A DNA stretch of 35,002 bases, taken from contig CALZGZ010000016.1 in the NCBI GenBank assembly GCA_945787105.1, positions 1 through 35,002 of the forward strand, read 5' to 3'. Under the pieces are notes generated by a model. It saw only the letters and a program-made list of their open reading frames with translations, searched no databases and was not told the DNA's origin. The stretch is from an uncultured Gammaproteobacteria bacterium (GTDB lineage: Bacteria; Pseudomonadota; Gammaproteobacteria; Arenicellales; JAANXG01). How positions within the stretch are numbered: position 1 is the first letter of the stretch; each line of letters begins with the position of its first letter. The position numbers were made by a program, and so were the translations under genes. This document shows positions 1 to 7,585 of this stretch, in pieces.

Positions 1-1685
1 AAGGCGAGGCGCTTGCCCAATCAAACAACGCCCGTGAAACCTTGGTAGCGGAGCTTGCTACAAAAAAAAGCTTAAATGAAATAGCCGTCACGCAACAGCA
101 GTTCAAGGAAGAACAAACCGCGACACGGGGACAACTCCGGTCAATAGAAAAATCGCTGCAGGGGTTACAGACCGGCGGTCAAAGCCTTACTTCAGAGCTG
201 ACCAAGTTGGGTGAAGAGTTCGACAAGCAGCGTGAAGCCAACACTCAATCCGATGCTACGCGCAAGGCGCTTGTTGACGAGCTTGCCAATATTCGCAGCA
301 AGACCGTTATCGCTGACGAAGCGATAAAATCACAACAGGCGGGCCGTAAAAAGCTAGATTCCCAATTGGTCACCCTGCAACAGCAGATAGCGAGACAAGC
401 CGAATCCTTTACTAAGTCCGATTCCGAAATTGTAGCAATGCGAACCGAACTGGCATCTATTAGTGATCAGGTAAAGGTCTTACGCAAGGTCCAGCAGGAC
501 ACTCTCGAGCAGACAGCACAGGCACAAGAAAAACTGAAACAAGAGCTCAGCTTGGCGCGCGAAGAACTCGTAACAATCGCTAAATCGTTACAGCCTGCTT
601 CGGATGATACTCAAGATCTCGTGTCGGATCTGGAAAAGAAAATGGGGCAAGAGCTAGAAAAGCAACGCCAGCAATTTGCGCAGTCAGACAAGAATCGCCG
701 CAAACTCGAGTCCGAGCTTTACAAACTACGTAACAAGCTCGGCGCACTGGATGAAGCGGAACAAATTGCGCAAGTCAGCCGCTATAAACTAAGCACCGAG
801 CTCAATGCCCTGCGTCAAGAGGTGGCTGCGACTACAAGTTCGAACGTACAGTCAAGCCAGAAGTCAGCGATAGAGGGAGCCGAGATCACGCCCAAGCAGT
901 CCGCAAAGGTGGACCAACGGGACAGCGCGCCGCCAAAATCGGACGAGCGTCGGGATCTGCAGCTAGCGGCCGTGCCGTCCCGTGATGAGCGAGAGCCTGC
1001 CACGGCTCCACATCCGCCGACGCCCCGGACCCAGGCAGGGGCAAGCGGCACGTGGTTAATCACCCCTGGCCCGGAAGGTTCCGATGGACAGTTTACCCAT
1101 AGGGCATCCGGGACAATTATGCGGCTGCCTTCCCGCGTCGCTATCCCCAATACACCCGGTGGACCGAAAATATCGAGCGGGCAAACGCAAGCATTATCCG
1201 ACCGCAACCCTACCGATGAGACATCCAAAACAGTCGCTACCATCGACCTCCCTGCGGAGTCACCGGAACTACCCGTAAGTCCGCAAGTTGCCAACGTCAC
1301 GAACGTCGCGACTATCATGGATCTCAACACCTTGTCCGACTTCGACGCCATCGATCCCTTCCTGCAGGCCTGGACCGAAGATTGGGAGCGCAAAGACCTC
1401 GAGGCCTATCTGGCCCATTACTCCAGTGACTTTCAACCGTCTGGGGGTGTTAATCGCACGTCATGGCGTTATCAACGCCGCAATAGTCTTCTCAAGCCAG
1501 CATTTATCGATGTGGAAATCAACAATATTCAGAAACGGTCGACTGGCGCCGCAAGTGCGCAACTCACTTTTAACCAAACCTACCGTTCCAATCTCTATAG
1601 CGATCAGGTAGTCAAGACCCTCGATTTGCGGTGGGAAGATGAGCGCTGGAAAATTCTAAAAGAGCAGAGTCAGTCGGTCCAGTAA
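1..1685 (+). CDS. Coiled-coil protein with C-terminal NTF2-like (Cds6-type) domain, 5' partial
   Basis: The reading frame is open from position 3 and runs off the left edge, so the true start is outside the window. The first ~280 residues are a long Gln/Glu/Lys/Ala-rich coiled coil. It contains recurring SD-x-x-R/E-x-x-L-x-x-EL blocks, visible near residues 70, 127 and 215 counted from the TTG at 42, suggesting degenerate internal repeats. A Pro/Ser/Thr-rich linker of ~130 residues follows. The last ~120 residues, beginning near DAIDPFLQAWTEDWERKD, resemble the NTF2-like domain found at the C terminus of L,D-transpeptidases such as Cds6 (features W..W..KD..AYLAHY, S.W...R, TF.QTY.S..YSD...KTL.L). 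No transpeptidase domain is visible in the part seen. I infer an envelope-associated scaffold protein; the exact function is unknown. It converges on the oxidoreductase operon. Confidence 0.75.
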   Translation, partial: GEALAQSNNARETLVAELATKKSLNEIAVTQQQFKEEQTATRGQLRSIEKSLQGLQTGGQSLTSELTKLGEEFDKQREANTQSDATRKALVDELANIRSKTVIADEAIKSQQAGRKKLDSQLVTLQQQIARQAESFTKSDSEIVAMRTELASISDQVKVLRKVQQDTLEQTAQAQEKLKQELSLAREELVTIAKSLQPASDDTQDLVSDLEKKMGQELEKQRQQFAQSDKNRRKLESELYKLRNKLGALDEAEQIAQVSRYKLSTELNALRQEVAATTSSNVQSSQKSAIEGAEITPKQSAKVDQRDSAPPKSDERRDLQLAAVPSRDEREPATAPHPPTPRTQAGASGTWLITPGPEGSDGQFTHRASGTIMRLPSRVAIPNTPGGPKISSGQTQALSDRNPTDETSKTVATIDLPAESPELPVSPQVANVTNVATIMDLNTLSDFDAIDPFLQAWTEDWERKDLEAYLAHYSSDFQPSGGVNRTSWRYQRRNSLLKPAFIDVEINNIQKRSTGAASAQLTFNQTYRSNLYSDQVVKTLDLRWEDERWKILKEQSQSVQ

Positions 1686-1720
1686 TTGGATCTCCGCACC
1701 TAGAACACGGTGACAAACAC

Positions 1721-1830
1721 TAGCCCGTATTTCTCACCAGCATCCCGGATGCTGACGCAGGACTCGTGCAGCTGGGCCCCCTGCTGCGCCCCTGCTGTGC
1801 GGGGAACAGTCAGGGCCGGGATAGGCGTAA
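1721..1830 (+). repeat. Fragment of the ~310-bp MITE-like repeat (copy A)
   Basis: This segment begins TAGCCCGTATTTCTCACCAG and continues through a GC-rich part containing CCCCTGCTGTGCGGGGA. It aligns with the left ~85 bp of the full-length element at 32788-33099 and with the reverse complement of the right end of the element at 27020-27330. No matching right terminal repeat was found downstream, so the copy looks truncated. It lies in the convergent intergenic region, and no gene is convincing between 1686 and 2035. Confidence 0.65.
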
Positions 1831-1955
1831 CTACGGAAACATCCTGCAACCAGCAACTTCGACTCAATCCGTTTCGTGCTGCCAAGAACTCGAGGTTTTG
1901 GCACCGCCTGATGAGAAATGCAGGCTAGGTAACCCGCACGACGTCACCAAAGTTG

Positions 1956-1987
1956 TGCGCCGCGATATACAACGTATTCGCGGCGCA
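1956..1987. other. Strong hairpin in convergent intergenic region
   Basis: TGCGCCGCGA pairs with TCGCGGCGCA, and the inner ATAC pairs with GTAT around a three-base AAC loop, with one bulged T. On the plus strand it is followed by an A-rich stretch, and no clean T-run follows it on either strand. It is therefore a structural element, possibly part of a bidirectional stop between the convergent genes, rather than a canonical terminator. Confidence 0.45.
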
Positions 1988-2008
1988 ACAAAAATTATTT
2001 ATCTTATC

Positions 2009-2028
2009 CGTTGGCGAGTCCGCCAACG
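2009..2028 (-). terminator. Putative terminator of the OOR operon
   Basis: On the minus strand, seven bases after the stop codon of the beta subunit, CGTTGGCG and CGCCAACG form an 8-bp stem with a GACT loop. A T5 run follows only about 13 bases later. The position is right for the end of the operon, but the distance to the T-run makes it atypical. Confidence 0.4.
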
Positions 2029-2035
2029 ACGATCG

Positions 2036-3052
2036 CTACTCCCCGGTAAACGGAATCACCCCTGGAAGCAGCCACTTGTCCCACATCTCATCAATCTTTC
2101 CCTGAAAGTAATCGATGTCTTCTTTGGTGAAATGCGCGAAGCGTCCCTGCCTCAGCAAGTACTCGCTGACCGGTTTGCGCTCCACTCTTCGTTTCGCGAT
2201 GTGCTTGCTCTTTCCATACATCTTCAGCTTGCCTTCTTCCACCTCGTAGAGCGGCCAGATGCCAGTCTCCACTGCGAGTTCGCCGAGTTCATGGGAATAC
2301 TTCGGGTCGTAGTCCCAGCCTTTGGGGCAAGGATCTAGCGAATGGATGAACGTCGGCCCGCCGATGGTCAACGCTCTGCGCACTTTGTTAATCGTATCGA
2401 CCGCGTTCCCGGCAGAAACCGTGGCGACGTATTTACAGTCGGGATGGCCCGCGGCCAACATCGCCGCGGTGTTCTTCTTCCAGCGCTTGTGCATGATCCG
2501 ATGCACCTTGCCCGGGGGGCTGAACGTGGAGTTGGCGCCATACGGCGATAGACCAGACACCTGAATGTCGGTATTGGCGTAGGACTCGTTATCGTACAGG
2601 AAGATCAACAGGTTGTACTGCGTGTGTTGGAGCGCCGCCGAAATTGCCGACAACCCCATATCCGCACCGCCACCGTCGCCGCAAAACGCGATTACGTTGA
2701 TTGGCTCTTTCGTCATTTTGCCCTTGCGCATCAACGCCGTTAATGCGGCTGCAGTACCGGTGGCAGCTGACCCTGAGGACCCAAGCTGCGTATGCATCCA
2801 AGGCACCACCCACGGAGTGGAATAATACGTGGTGTTGGCCACGTACATACAACCCGTGGCGCCAAGGACAATAGTGCGCGGTCCCGCTGCCTTGATCATG
2901 AGACGCATGACTAGGGCCGACTCACAACCCTGACAGGTGCGGTGACCGGATGTGAAATACTCGTCGTGAGCGATCTTTTTGATGCCCTTCCAAGGTTCGA
3001 GAACTTGGGTTTCGAGATAGTCGCCCAGTGCATGTATGTTTATATCTTGCAT
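2036..3052 (-). CDS. Oxalate oxidoreductase-type 2-oxoacid:ferredoxin oxidoreductase, beta (TPP) subunit
   Basis: This is the TPP-binding subunit, 338 aa, of a 2-oxoacid:ferredoxin oxidoreductase. The GDGG motif at residues 125-128 and Asn155 form the Mg-TPP signature. Four cysteines (C40 and C43 in CQGC, C68 and C242) match the ligands of the beta-subunit [4Fe-4S] cluster in pyruvate and oxalate oxidoreductases. The ATG is preceded by GGGAG, and only five bases separate it from the alpha-subunit stop, so the genes should be translationally coupled. It is the last gene of the operon. Family membership is secure. The oxalate assignment rests on the alpha subunit and on the fused gamma/delta partner. 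It would act in the cytoplasm, decarboxylating the substrate on TPP and passing electrons to the iron-sulfur chain. Confidence 0.85.
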   Translation of the reverse strand: MQDINIHALGDYLETQVLEPWKGIKKIAHDEYFTSGHRTCQGCESALVMRLMIKAAGPRTIVLGATGCMYVANTTYYSTPWVVPWMHTQLGSSGSAATGTAAALTALMRKGKMTKEPINVIAFCGDGGGADMGLSAISAALQHTQYNLLIFLYDNESYANTDIQVSGLSPYGANSTFSPPGKVHRIMHKRWKKNTAAMLAAGHPDCKYVATVSAGNAVDTINKVRRALTIGGPTFIHSLDPCPKGWDYDPKYSHELGELAVETGIWPLYEVEEGKLKMYGKSKHIAKRRVERKPVSEYLLRQGRFAHFTKEDIDYFQGKIDEMWDKWLLPGVIPFTGE

Positions 3053-3057
3053 GATTG

Positions 3058-4314
3058 TTACTCCCGCACTCCAATCCAGTAGGTATCTTGATCATCAATG
3101 TCACCACCGTTCGCGGCTGCGAACACGCTATTGGTTATATCGATGACATTGTCGGTGCTCACTTCGCGTCCACCCAGGCCGGCAATGAATGAAACGACTT
3201 TAGGCCGGGTTGCCAAAGGATATAGAGCCGAACGCAGATCGTTGGCCAGCGCGCCGCTGTGGAAGCTGGAACCGAAGCTATAATCACGGTCGATGACACC
3301 CACCGCGTGTACCCCGGACAGTGCCTCCTGCAGCTCGAGAGTGGGAAACGGTCGAAACCACCTCACGCGAAGGAAGCCAACCTTCTTACCCTCCGCCCGC
3401 ATCTTGCGGACGGCAACTTTTACCGGCATCGCAAGGGTTCCCATTCCCACCAAGACGACTTCAGCGTCTTCCATCATGTAGCGCTCGATGAAAGGTTCAC
3501 CGCCGCGTCCAAACTTATCGTTAAAGTCATCGTAGGCTTCGATGATCACTTCTCGCGCACGGCGCGCGGCCATGTCACTCTGCCGGCGGATCTCCATCAC
3601 CCAATCCTCATTCGCCTGCGGGGCGATGGTAACCGGATTGTCCGGGTGCAACTGCTTGTCGCCACGATCGTAAGGCGGTAGGAAATTGTCAACCATCTCC
3701 TGACTGGGTACCTTGACGATCGACTGGGAGTGAGTGAGAAAGGCGCCGTCACAGCTGATCGCGCAGGGCAGGAAAACGCGCGAATCTTCGGCCACACGAT
3801 AGGCGATCAACGCGGTGTCTAACGCCTCTTGTGCGGTCGCCACCCAGGCAAGCATCCAGCCTAAGTCTCGCACCGACAGCGCATCGTTGTGCTCGACCCC
3901 GAATGCGCCCGGATCGTCGAGCGCCCGGTTGCCGACCATCGCCACCATCGGTAGGCGTAGCCCGGCGGTGACTGCCAGCGCCTCGAATGCGTACAACCAA
4001 CCGACACCACTGGAACCGCAAAACACGCGGGCGCCGACTGCCGATGCGTGCTTAACGATCTCGAACTGCGAGTGCTCGCTCTCGGCAACGATGTATTCGC
4101 AATCGAACTCACCGTCGGCGATCATCTGCGATACATACTGCATCACCGTATCGTAGGGACGTATCGGGTATGCGGTGATCACATCGACGTCGGCGAGTTT
4201 GACTGCATGGGAGACCGCTTCGCTGCCGCTGATTAGTTCTTCCGACTCACCGCGCGGCGCGCGTGCAGCCTGAATGTCTACCTTTTTCGCCGTAGCTGTT
4301 CTAGGAGGATTCAT
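3058..4314 (-). CDS. Oxalate oxidoreductase-type alpha subunit
   Basis: This is the substrate-binding alpha subunit, 418 aa from the ATG at 4314. That start has GAGGAG eight bases upstream and is preferred over the ATG at 4332, which has a weaker site. Pyruvate:ferredoxin oxidoreductases have Thr in the YPITP loop; this protein reads YPIRPY with Arg52. Further on, NRALDDPGAF supplies Arg130, Asp133 and Phe138. As I recall the Moorella oxalate oxidoreductase structure, the oxalate-contacting residues are Arg31, Arg109, Asp112 and Phe117 of alpha; all four are present here at a constant offset of 21. Substrate prediction: oxalate, giving two CO2 and two low-potential electrons without CoA. The start overlaps the end of the gamma/delta gene by 14 bases. 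The ~25-residue N-terminal extension before the pyrimidine-binding domain is unusual. Confidence 0.82.
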   Translation of the reverse strand: MNPPRTATAKKVDIQAARAPRGESEELISGSEAVSHAVKLADVDVITAYPIRPYDTVMQYVSQMIADGEFDCEYIVAESEHSQFEIVKHASAVGARVFCGSSGVGWLYAFEALAVTAGLRLPMVAMVGNRALDDPGAFGVEHNDALSVRDLGWMLAWVATAQEALDTALIAYRVAEDSRVFLPCAISCDGAFLTHSQSIVKVPSQEMVDNFLPPYDRGDKQLHPDNPVTIAPQANEDWVMEIRRQSDMAARRAREVIIEAYDDFNDKFGRGGEPFIERYMMEDAEVVLVGMGTLAMPVKVAVRKMRAEGKKVGFLRVRWFRPFPTLELQEALSGVHAVGVIDRDYSFGSSFHSGALANDLRSALYPLATRPKVVSFIAGLGGREVSTDNVIDITNSVFAAANGGDIDDQDTYWIGVRE

Positions 4315-5431
4315 GGGCAATCTCCTCGGCATATTGACCTATGTGGTGAAACCCGTGGGAACGGGCGGGTTGTGCAGAAATTTTTGCAGCCAACCACTCG
4401 GAATAGTTTTCCTTGTCGTTGGTCCACATTTCCCATTGGCTGGCGTTATCGGTGAACGCTTCCTCGTTGACCATAGTGATGCACTGGTCCACCGGACACA
4501 CCGCCTCGCACACCCCACAACCACAACAAGCCTCCATGTTGGCGTCGTAGTGACCATCAGGGGTGACATCAAAGCAGGTGTCGGGACATTGCAGCCAACA
4601 GATCGTGCACTTGGTACAGGTCTCGAAGTTGATCACCGGACGCATGGTGCGCGTTGTATACTTCTTGAAGGTAGGATTGCGCACCGGTACATAGCCACCG
4701 TCCCACCCGGGAACGTCGTGCTGCTTCTCCATGCCGCGAATCACCAGACACTCTTCCATGGTCGTGTAGCCCGGCAGATCAAACTCATAGGGCACCTCGT
4801 CGTTGCCCTGATCCACCGCCACCGGTACTGGCTCCACCATGTCGTAGGCCTTCCTGGCGGAGGCCTGCTTCACGGAATCGTCGATTCCTTCCAGGACGGC
4901 ATCCAGGCTCACAACCTCGGGCGCAACCTTCGCCAGCGCACCCAGTAGGCGAACATCGGTGTGATCGTCCTTGTACACCCACAGCCCGGAAAAGCTGGCC
5001 GTACCTTTGACAACGCCCAGTTCGTATGGCGCTCCCTTGCGATGGATGTCCCGGATCAAACCGTCCGCCAATCGCATCGACGTGACCAACAGTGTTCCAT
5101 TTGGCTTGAGCAATTTATTGATCGGCTGCAACCCGTACCAGGCCCAGGACTCCACACCCTTACACAGGGTGTCGTCCGCACAAATGGTGACGTCGTTGTT
5201 GTCGGGCTCATACCTTGAAAGGTACTCCTCCAACTCTTCTTCGGTATCCGACACTACAGCGAATTGCTTCGCGGGGATGCCGTTGCGCTCCGGGGAGTCG
5301 CTATAGCGACCAAAGGCAAGGCCGATTCTCCCTTGTGTTTTGGCAGCAAAAACGATGCCGCGGCAGATATTCTTCGCCAAAGTCTTTTGGAAGATGCCGC
5401 GGTATACAACTTCTACAGATCCGGTGCTCAT
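4301..5431 (-). CDS. Oxalate oxidoreductase-type fused gamma/delta subunit (two [4Fe-4S])
   Basis: This 376-aa protein joins the gamma domain of 2-oxoacid:ferredoxin oxidoreductases (about residues 1-200) to a linker and a two-cluster ferredoxin-like delta domain. C272, C275, C278 and C282 (CxxCxxCxxxCP) form the first cluster motif, and C302, C305, C308 and C312 the second. The same gamma-delta fusion occurs in Moorella oxalate oxidoreductase, whereas archaeal pyruvate enzymes keep the subunits separate. The chosen ATG at 5431 has an excellent GGAGGA seven bases upstream; an in-frame ATG at 5470 has no comparable site. It is the first large gene of the operon (gamma/delta-alpha-beta). The ~40-residue tail after the last cluster is not recognised. 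Its role is electron transfer from the beta-subunit cluster to soluble ferredoxin. Confidence 0.82.
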   Translation of the reverse strand: MSTGSVEVVYRGIFQKTLAKNICRGIVFAAKTQGRIGLAFGRYSDSPERNGIPAKQFAVVSDTEEELEEYLSRYEPDNNDVTICADDTLCKGVESWAWYGLQPINKLLKPNGTLLVTSMRLADGLIRDIHRKGAPYELGVVKGTASFSGLWVYKDDHTDVRLLGALAKVAPEVVSLDAVLEGIDDSVKQASARKAYDMVEPVPVAVDQGNDEVPYEFDLPGYTTMEECLVIRGMEKQHDVPGWDGGYVPVRNPTFKKYTTRTMRPVINFETCTKCTICWLQCPDTCFDVTPDGHYDANMEACCGCGVCEAVCPVDQCITMVNEEAFTDNASQWEMWTNDKENYSEWLAAKISAQPARSHGFHHIGQYAEEIAHESS

Positions 5432-5547
5432 AAGCAGTCCTCCTCTATTGCGGGCTGCAAACTTGCGCAACCCAAATTAACAACTTGGAACAGTTTCCGC
5501 CACTTCGCGTCGCGCTGGAACAGGTATCTGCACCCACCAACGTACAT
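5428..5547 (-). CDS. Possible 39-codon leader ORF overlapping the OOR gamma/delta start
   Basis: A short minus-strand frame starts at ATG 5547 and stops with TGA that overlaps the gamma/delta ATG as ATGA. It encodes MYVGGCRYLFQ, a basic middle and an acidic IEEDCL end. I recognise no family. Its own ribosome site is weak, but a strong AAAAGGAG lies just upstream (5572-5579), in front of a two-codon frame, Met-Glu-stop, at 5556-5564. It could be a translational leader or chance; the ATGA overlap is the main support. Confidence 0.25.
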   Translation of the reverse strand: MYVGGCRYLFQRDAKWRKLFQVVNLGCASLQPAIEEDCL

Positions 5548-5665
5548 GGCGTCGCTTATTCCATATATGGGCTCCTTTTAGTCAATCGTCCTAACGTTCA
5601 GTGTGATCCGTAAGCCCTCTATGTAACCTTCGTCTGTCACTATGTTTCATACGCAATGCGACGAT

Positions 5666-7063
5666 TCATCCTGCATCACTCCAGGTAGACTCCTGAAGTA
5701 CCGCCAACATCTCTGCCACCCGGGTGAACTTCTCCCGCGGTTTTCCCGTCGCCTCACCGCTTCGCACTTCTGCGGCATCAATCTTCTGCCAATCAGCATA
5801 GCTCACCACACGCACACCGCGGCCGGCCAACAACGGCTCCAGTCGTTCGGCACCCGGTTTCTTGTTGGCGTCCAGCTTTGGCAAGTCGTCCAGCAATGAT
5901 TGGACTGTGGCTACACTATCGGCCCGATTGGTGCCGATGATCCCGGTCGGTCCGCGCTTTATCCAACCGGCGACATACAAACCGGGAACCACTTCACCCT
6001 CGTCGACGATGCGTCCATCCTGATTGGGGATCACGCCGCGACGATCGTCGAACGGTATCCCTGGAATGGCAACACCCCGGTAACCGATGCTGCGAAACAG
6101 CACACCGCATTTGAGTTCTTCGAACTCGCCGGTCGGGCGTGCCACCTGATGCGACGGTTCCCCTTCCAGTCGATTTTTCACTAACACCACCCGTTCAAGG
6201 CTTCCCTCGCCTTTGAGCTCTACCGGGCTCTTGAGAAAGTGAAGATGACAGCGTCGGCGCCGGATCGGCGGCGGTCGAGCGGCAAACTGTTGTAACACTT
6301 CGTAGCTCTTGATATGGGCCCGGTTCCGCCGGTTGGTGAGTTCCTCGCGGCTCGCTGGATTCAATTCCAGGTCGTGAGGATCAACGACCGGCTCGCAGTC
6401 CGCTAGTTCGCCGAGTTCCCTTAATTCCTGATGGGTAAATTTGGCTTGCGCGGCACCGCGGCGGCCGATCATGTAAATGTCACGAACCCTGCTGTTTGCC
6501 AACACCTCCAAGGCGTGTTGAGCTATGTCCGAATGTTTGAGTTCGTCGACCGTCTTAGCGAGGATTCGGCAGACATCGACAGCAACGTTTCCCTGCCCGA
6601 TGACTACCGCGGTTGTATTAGACAAGTCGAAAGAGAGATCACGGTAATCAGGATGACCGTTGTACCAACCGACGAATTCCGTGGCGGTGTGGCTACCGGC
6701 TAGATGCTCCCCGGGGATGCCAAGTTGCCGATCAGTCTCCGCCCCACACGTGAACACAATAACGTGGTAGCACTCCTTCAACTCCGCGACGCTGGCGTCA
6801 CGCCCAACCGTAACGTTACCCAACAATTGAAACTCCGGCGACTCGGCAATCTGCTGATAGACGCTAATGGCTTGCTTGAGTTTAGGGTGATCCGGGGCAA
6901 CGCCACTGCGGACCAGACCAAACGGTGAAGGAAGACGTTCGTACATATCGACCAGGACTACGGGTTCTGCTCTGAGCAAGGCTTCGGCGGCGTAGAAACC
7001 ACTGGGCCCGCTACCGACGATCGCGGCGCGCAGTGGATTTTGTTGTGTGCCAAGGTTGCTCAT
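5666..7063 (-). CDS. fprA: Ferredoxin-NADP+ reductase, FprA/adrenodoxin-reductase type
   Basis: This 465-aa flavoprotein exchanges electrons between ferredoxin and NADP(H). The N-terminal FAD dinucleotide fold is seen as VGSGPSGFYAAEAL (from about residue 16), followed by the family's typical YERLPSPFGLVRSGVAPDH. The NADP-binding fold is VVIGQGNVAVD (about residues 152-162), with GRRG further on. WIKRGPTGIIGTNR near residue 365 matches the FAD-closing motif of adrenodoxin reductase-like enzymes. It sits between a ferredoxin gene and the oxidoreductase operon, so the simplest reading is that it recovers electrons from the oxidoreductase as NADPH. The ATG at 7063 is used; the upstream GATGGG is a modest ribosome site. 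The ~65 residues after the FAD domain are an uncharacterised tail. Confidence 0.88.
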   Translation of the reverse strand: MSNLGTQQNPLRAAIVGSGPSGFYAAEALLRAEPVVLVDMYERLPSPFGLVRSGVAPDHPKLKQAISVYQQIAESPEFQLLGNVTVGRDASVAELKECYHVIVFTCGAETDRQLGIPGEHLAGSHTATEFVGWYNGHPDYRDLSFDLSNTTAVVIGQGNVAVDVCRILAKTVDELKHSDIAQHALEVLANSRVRDIYMIGRRGAAQAKFTHQELRELGELADCEPVVDPHDLELNPASREELTNRRNRAHIKSYEVLQQFAARPPPIRRRRCHLHFLKSPVELKGEGSLERVVLVKNRLEGEPSHQVARPTGEFEELKCGVLFRSIGYRGVAIPGIPFDDRRGVIPNQDGRIVDEGEVVPGLYVAGWIKRGPTGIIGTNRADSVATVQSLLDDLPKLDANKKPGAERLEPLLAGRGVRVVSYADWQKIDAAEVRSGEATGKPREKFTRVAEMLAVLQESTWSDAG

Positions 7064-7116
7064 GTCGTACCCATCTTTGTCGTTACAATGCTGGCCGCAT
7101 CGAGTTCACGCTGTGC

Positions 7117-7425
7117 CTAATCCGCAAAACCCAGTTCTTCCTTCCGTTCCTCCGCACCCGGATAGGGATCTTGCTTGTCGCGAACCACCGGCAACCCGGG
7201 CGCGCGTTCCTCGTTGATTTCAATCCACTCTTCTTTGTCCTCTGGGATGGGATCTTCGTAAATCGCCTCGACTGGACACAATGGGATGCAGGCGCCGCAA
7301 TCAATACATACTTCATTGTCGATATAGAGCATCTCATCATCGCCATGAAAACAGGCCACTGGACATACCGTGACACAGTCGGTAAAACGGCAACGTTTAC
7401 AATTATCGGTTACGATGGTTGTCAT
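7117..7425 (-). CDS. fdxA: 7Fe (3Fe-4S/4Fe-4S) ferredoxin
   Basis: This is a 102-aa bacterial ferredoxin of the FdxA type. The N terminus reads MTTIVTDNCKRCRFTDCVTVCPVACF, in which C9, C17 and C21 follow the Azotobacter-type 7Fe spacing. It is followed by CIDCGACIPLCP, the normal 4Fe-4S motif. The C-terminal ~45 residues are acidic, as in FdxA. GGGAGGA lies just upstream of the ATG. The reductase gene begins 53 bases after its stop, so the two are probably cotranscribed. It is the likely electron carrier between the oxalate-type oxidoreductase and the reductase, although FdxA proteins have other partners as well. Confidence 0.88.
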   Translation of the reverse strand: MTTIVTDNCKRCRFTDCVTVCPVACFHGDDEMLYIDNEVCIDCGACIPLCPVEAIYEDPIPEDKEEWIEINEERAPGLPVVRDKQDPYPGAEERKEELGFAD

Positions 7426-7585
7426 TCTATCCTCCCACTATTACGCTTATTTTTAGAGACACATTTTTAAGATGCGTTCGCATGCATAACGTTTGCGTCA
7501 ACGTTTTGTTGCTCGAATCCTCCAATCACATATTCCTTTAGGCAATCAACCAACTCGGTTCTTGATAAATGTGGAATCGACATTA

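Noticed and set aside
815-1393. Long antisense frames across the coiled-coil gene, and similar antisense frames across the other large genes
   Set aside because: They mirror codon bias of well-supported genes on the other strand and show no family motifs or ribosome sites.
5402-5412. GCGGTATACAA as a fourth GntR operator
   Set aside because: Only one half matches, and it lies inside the gamma/delta coding sequence.
2036-5431. Calling the oxidoreductase pyruvate or 2-oxoglutarate:ferredoxin oxidoreductase
   Set aside because: The alpha YPIRPY loop has Arg where PFOR has Thr, and the further Arg/Asp/Phe set fits OOR; the gamma-delta fusion also matches OOR.
5561-5570. CCATATATGG palindrome as a regulator site
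   Set aside because: Short, AT-rich and unique in the window; better explained as the spacer and start of the two-codon frame.
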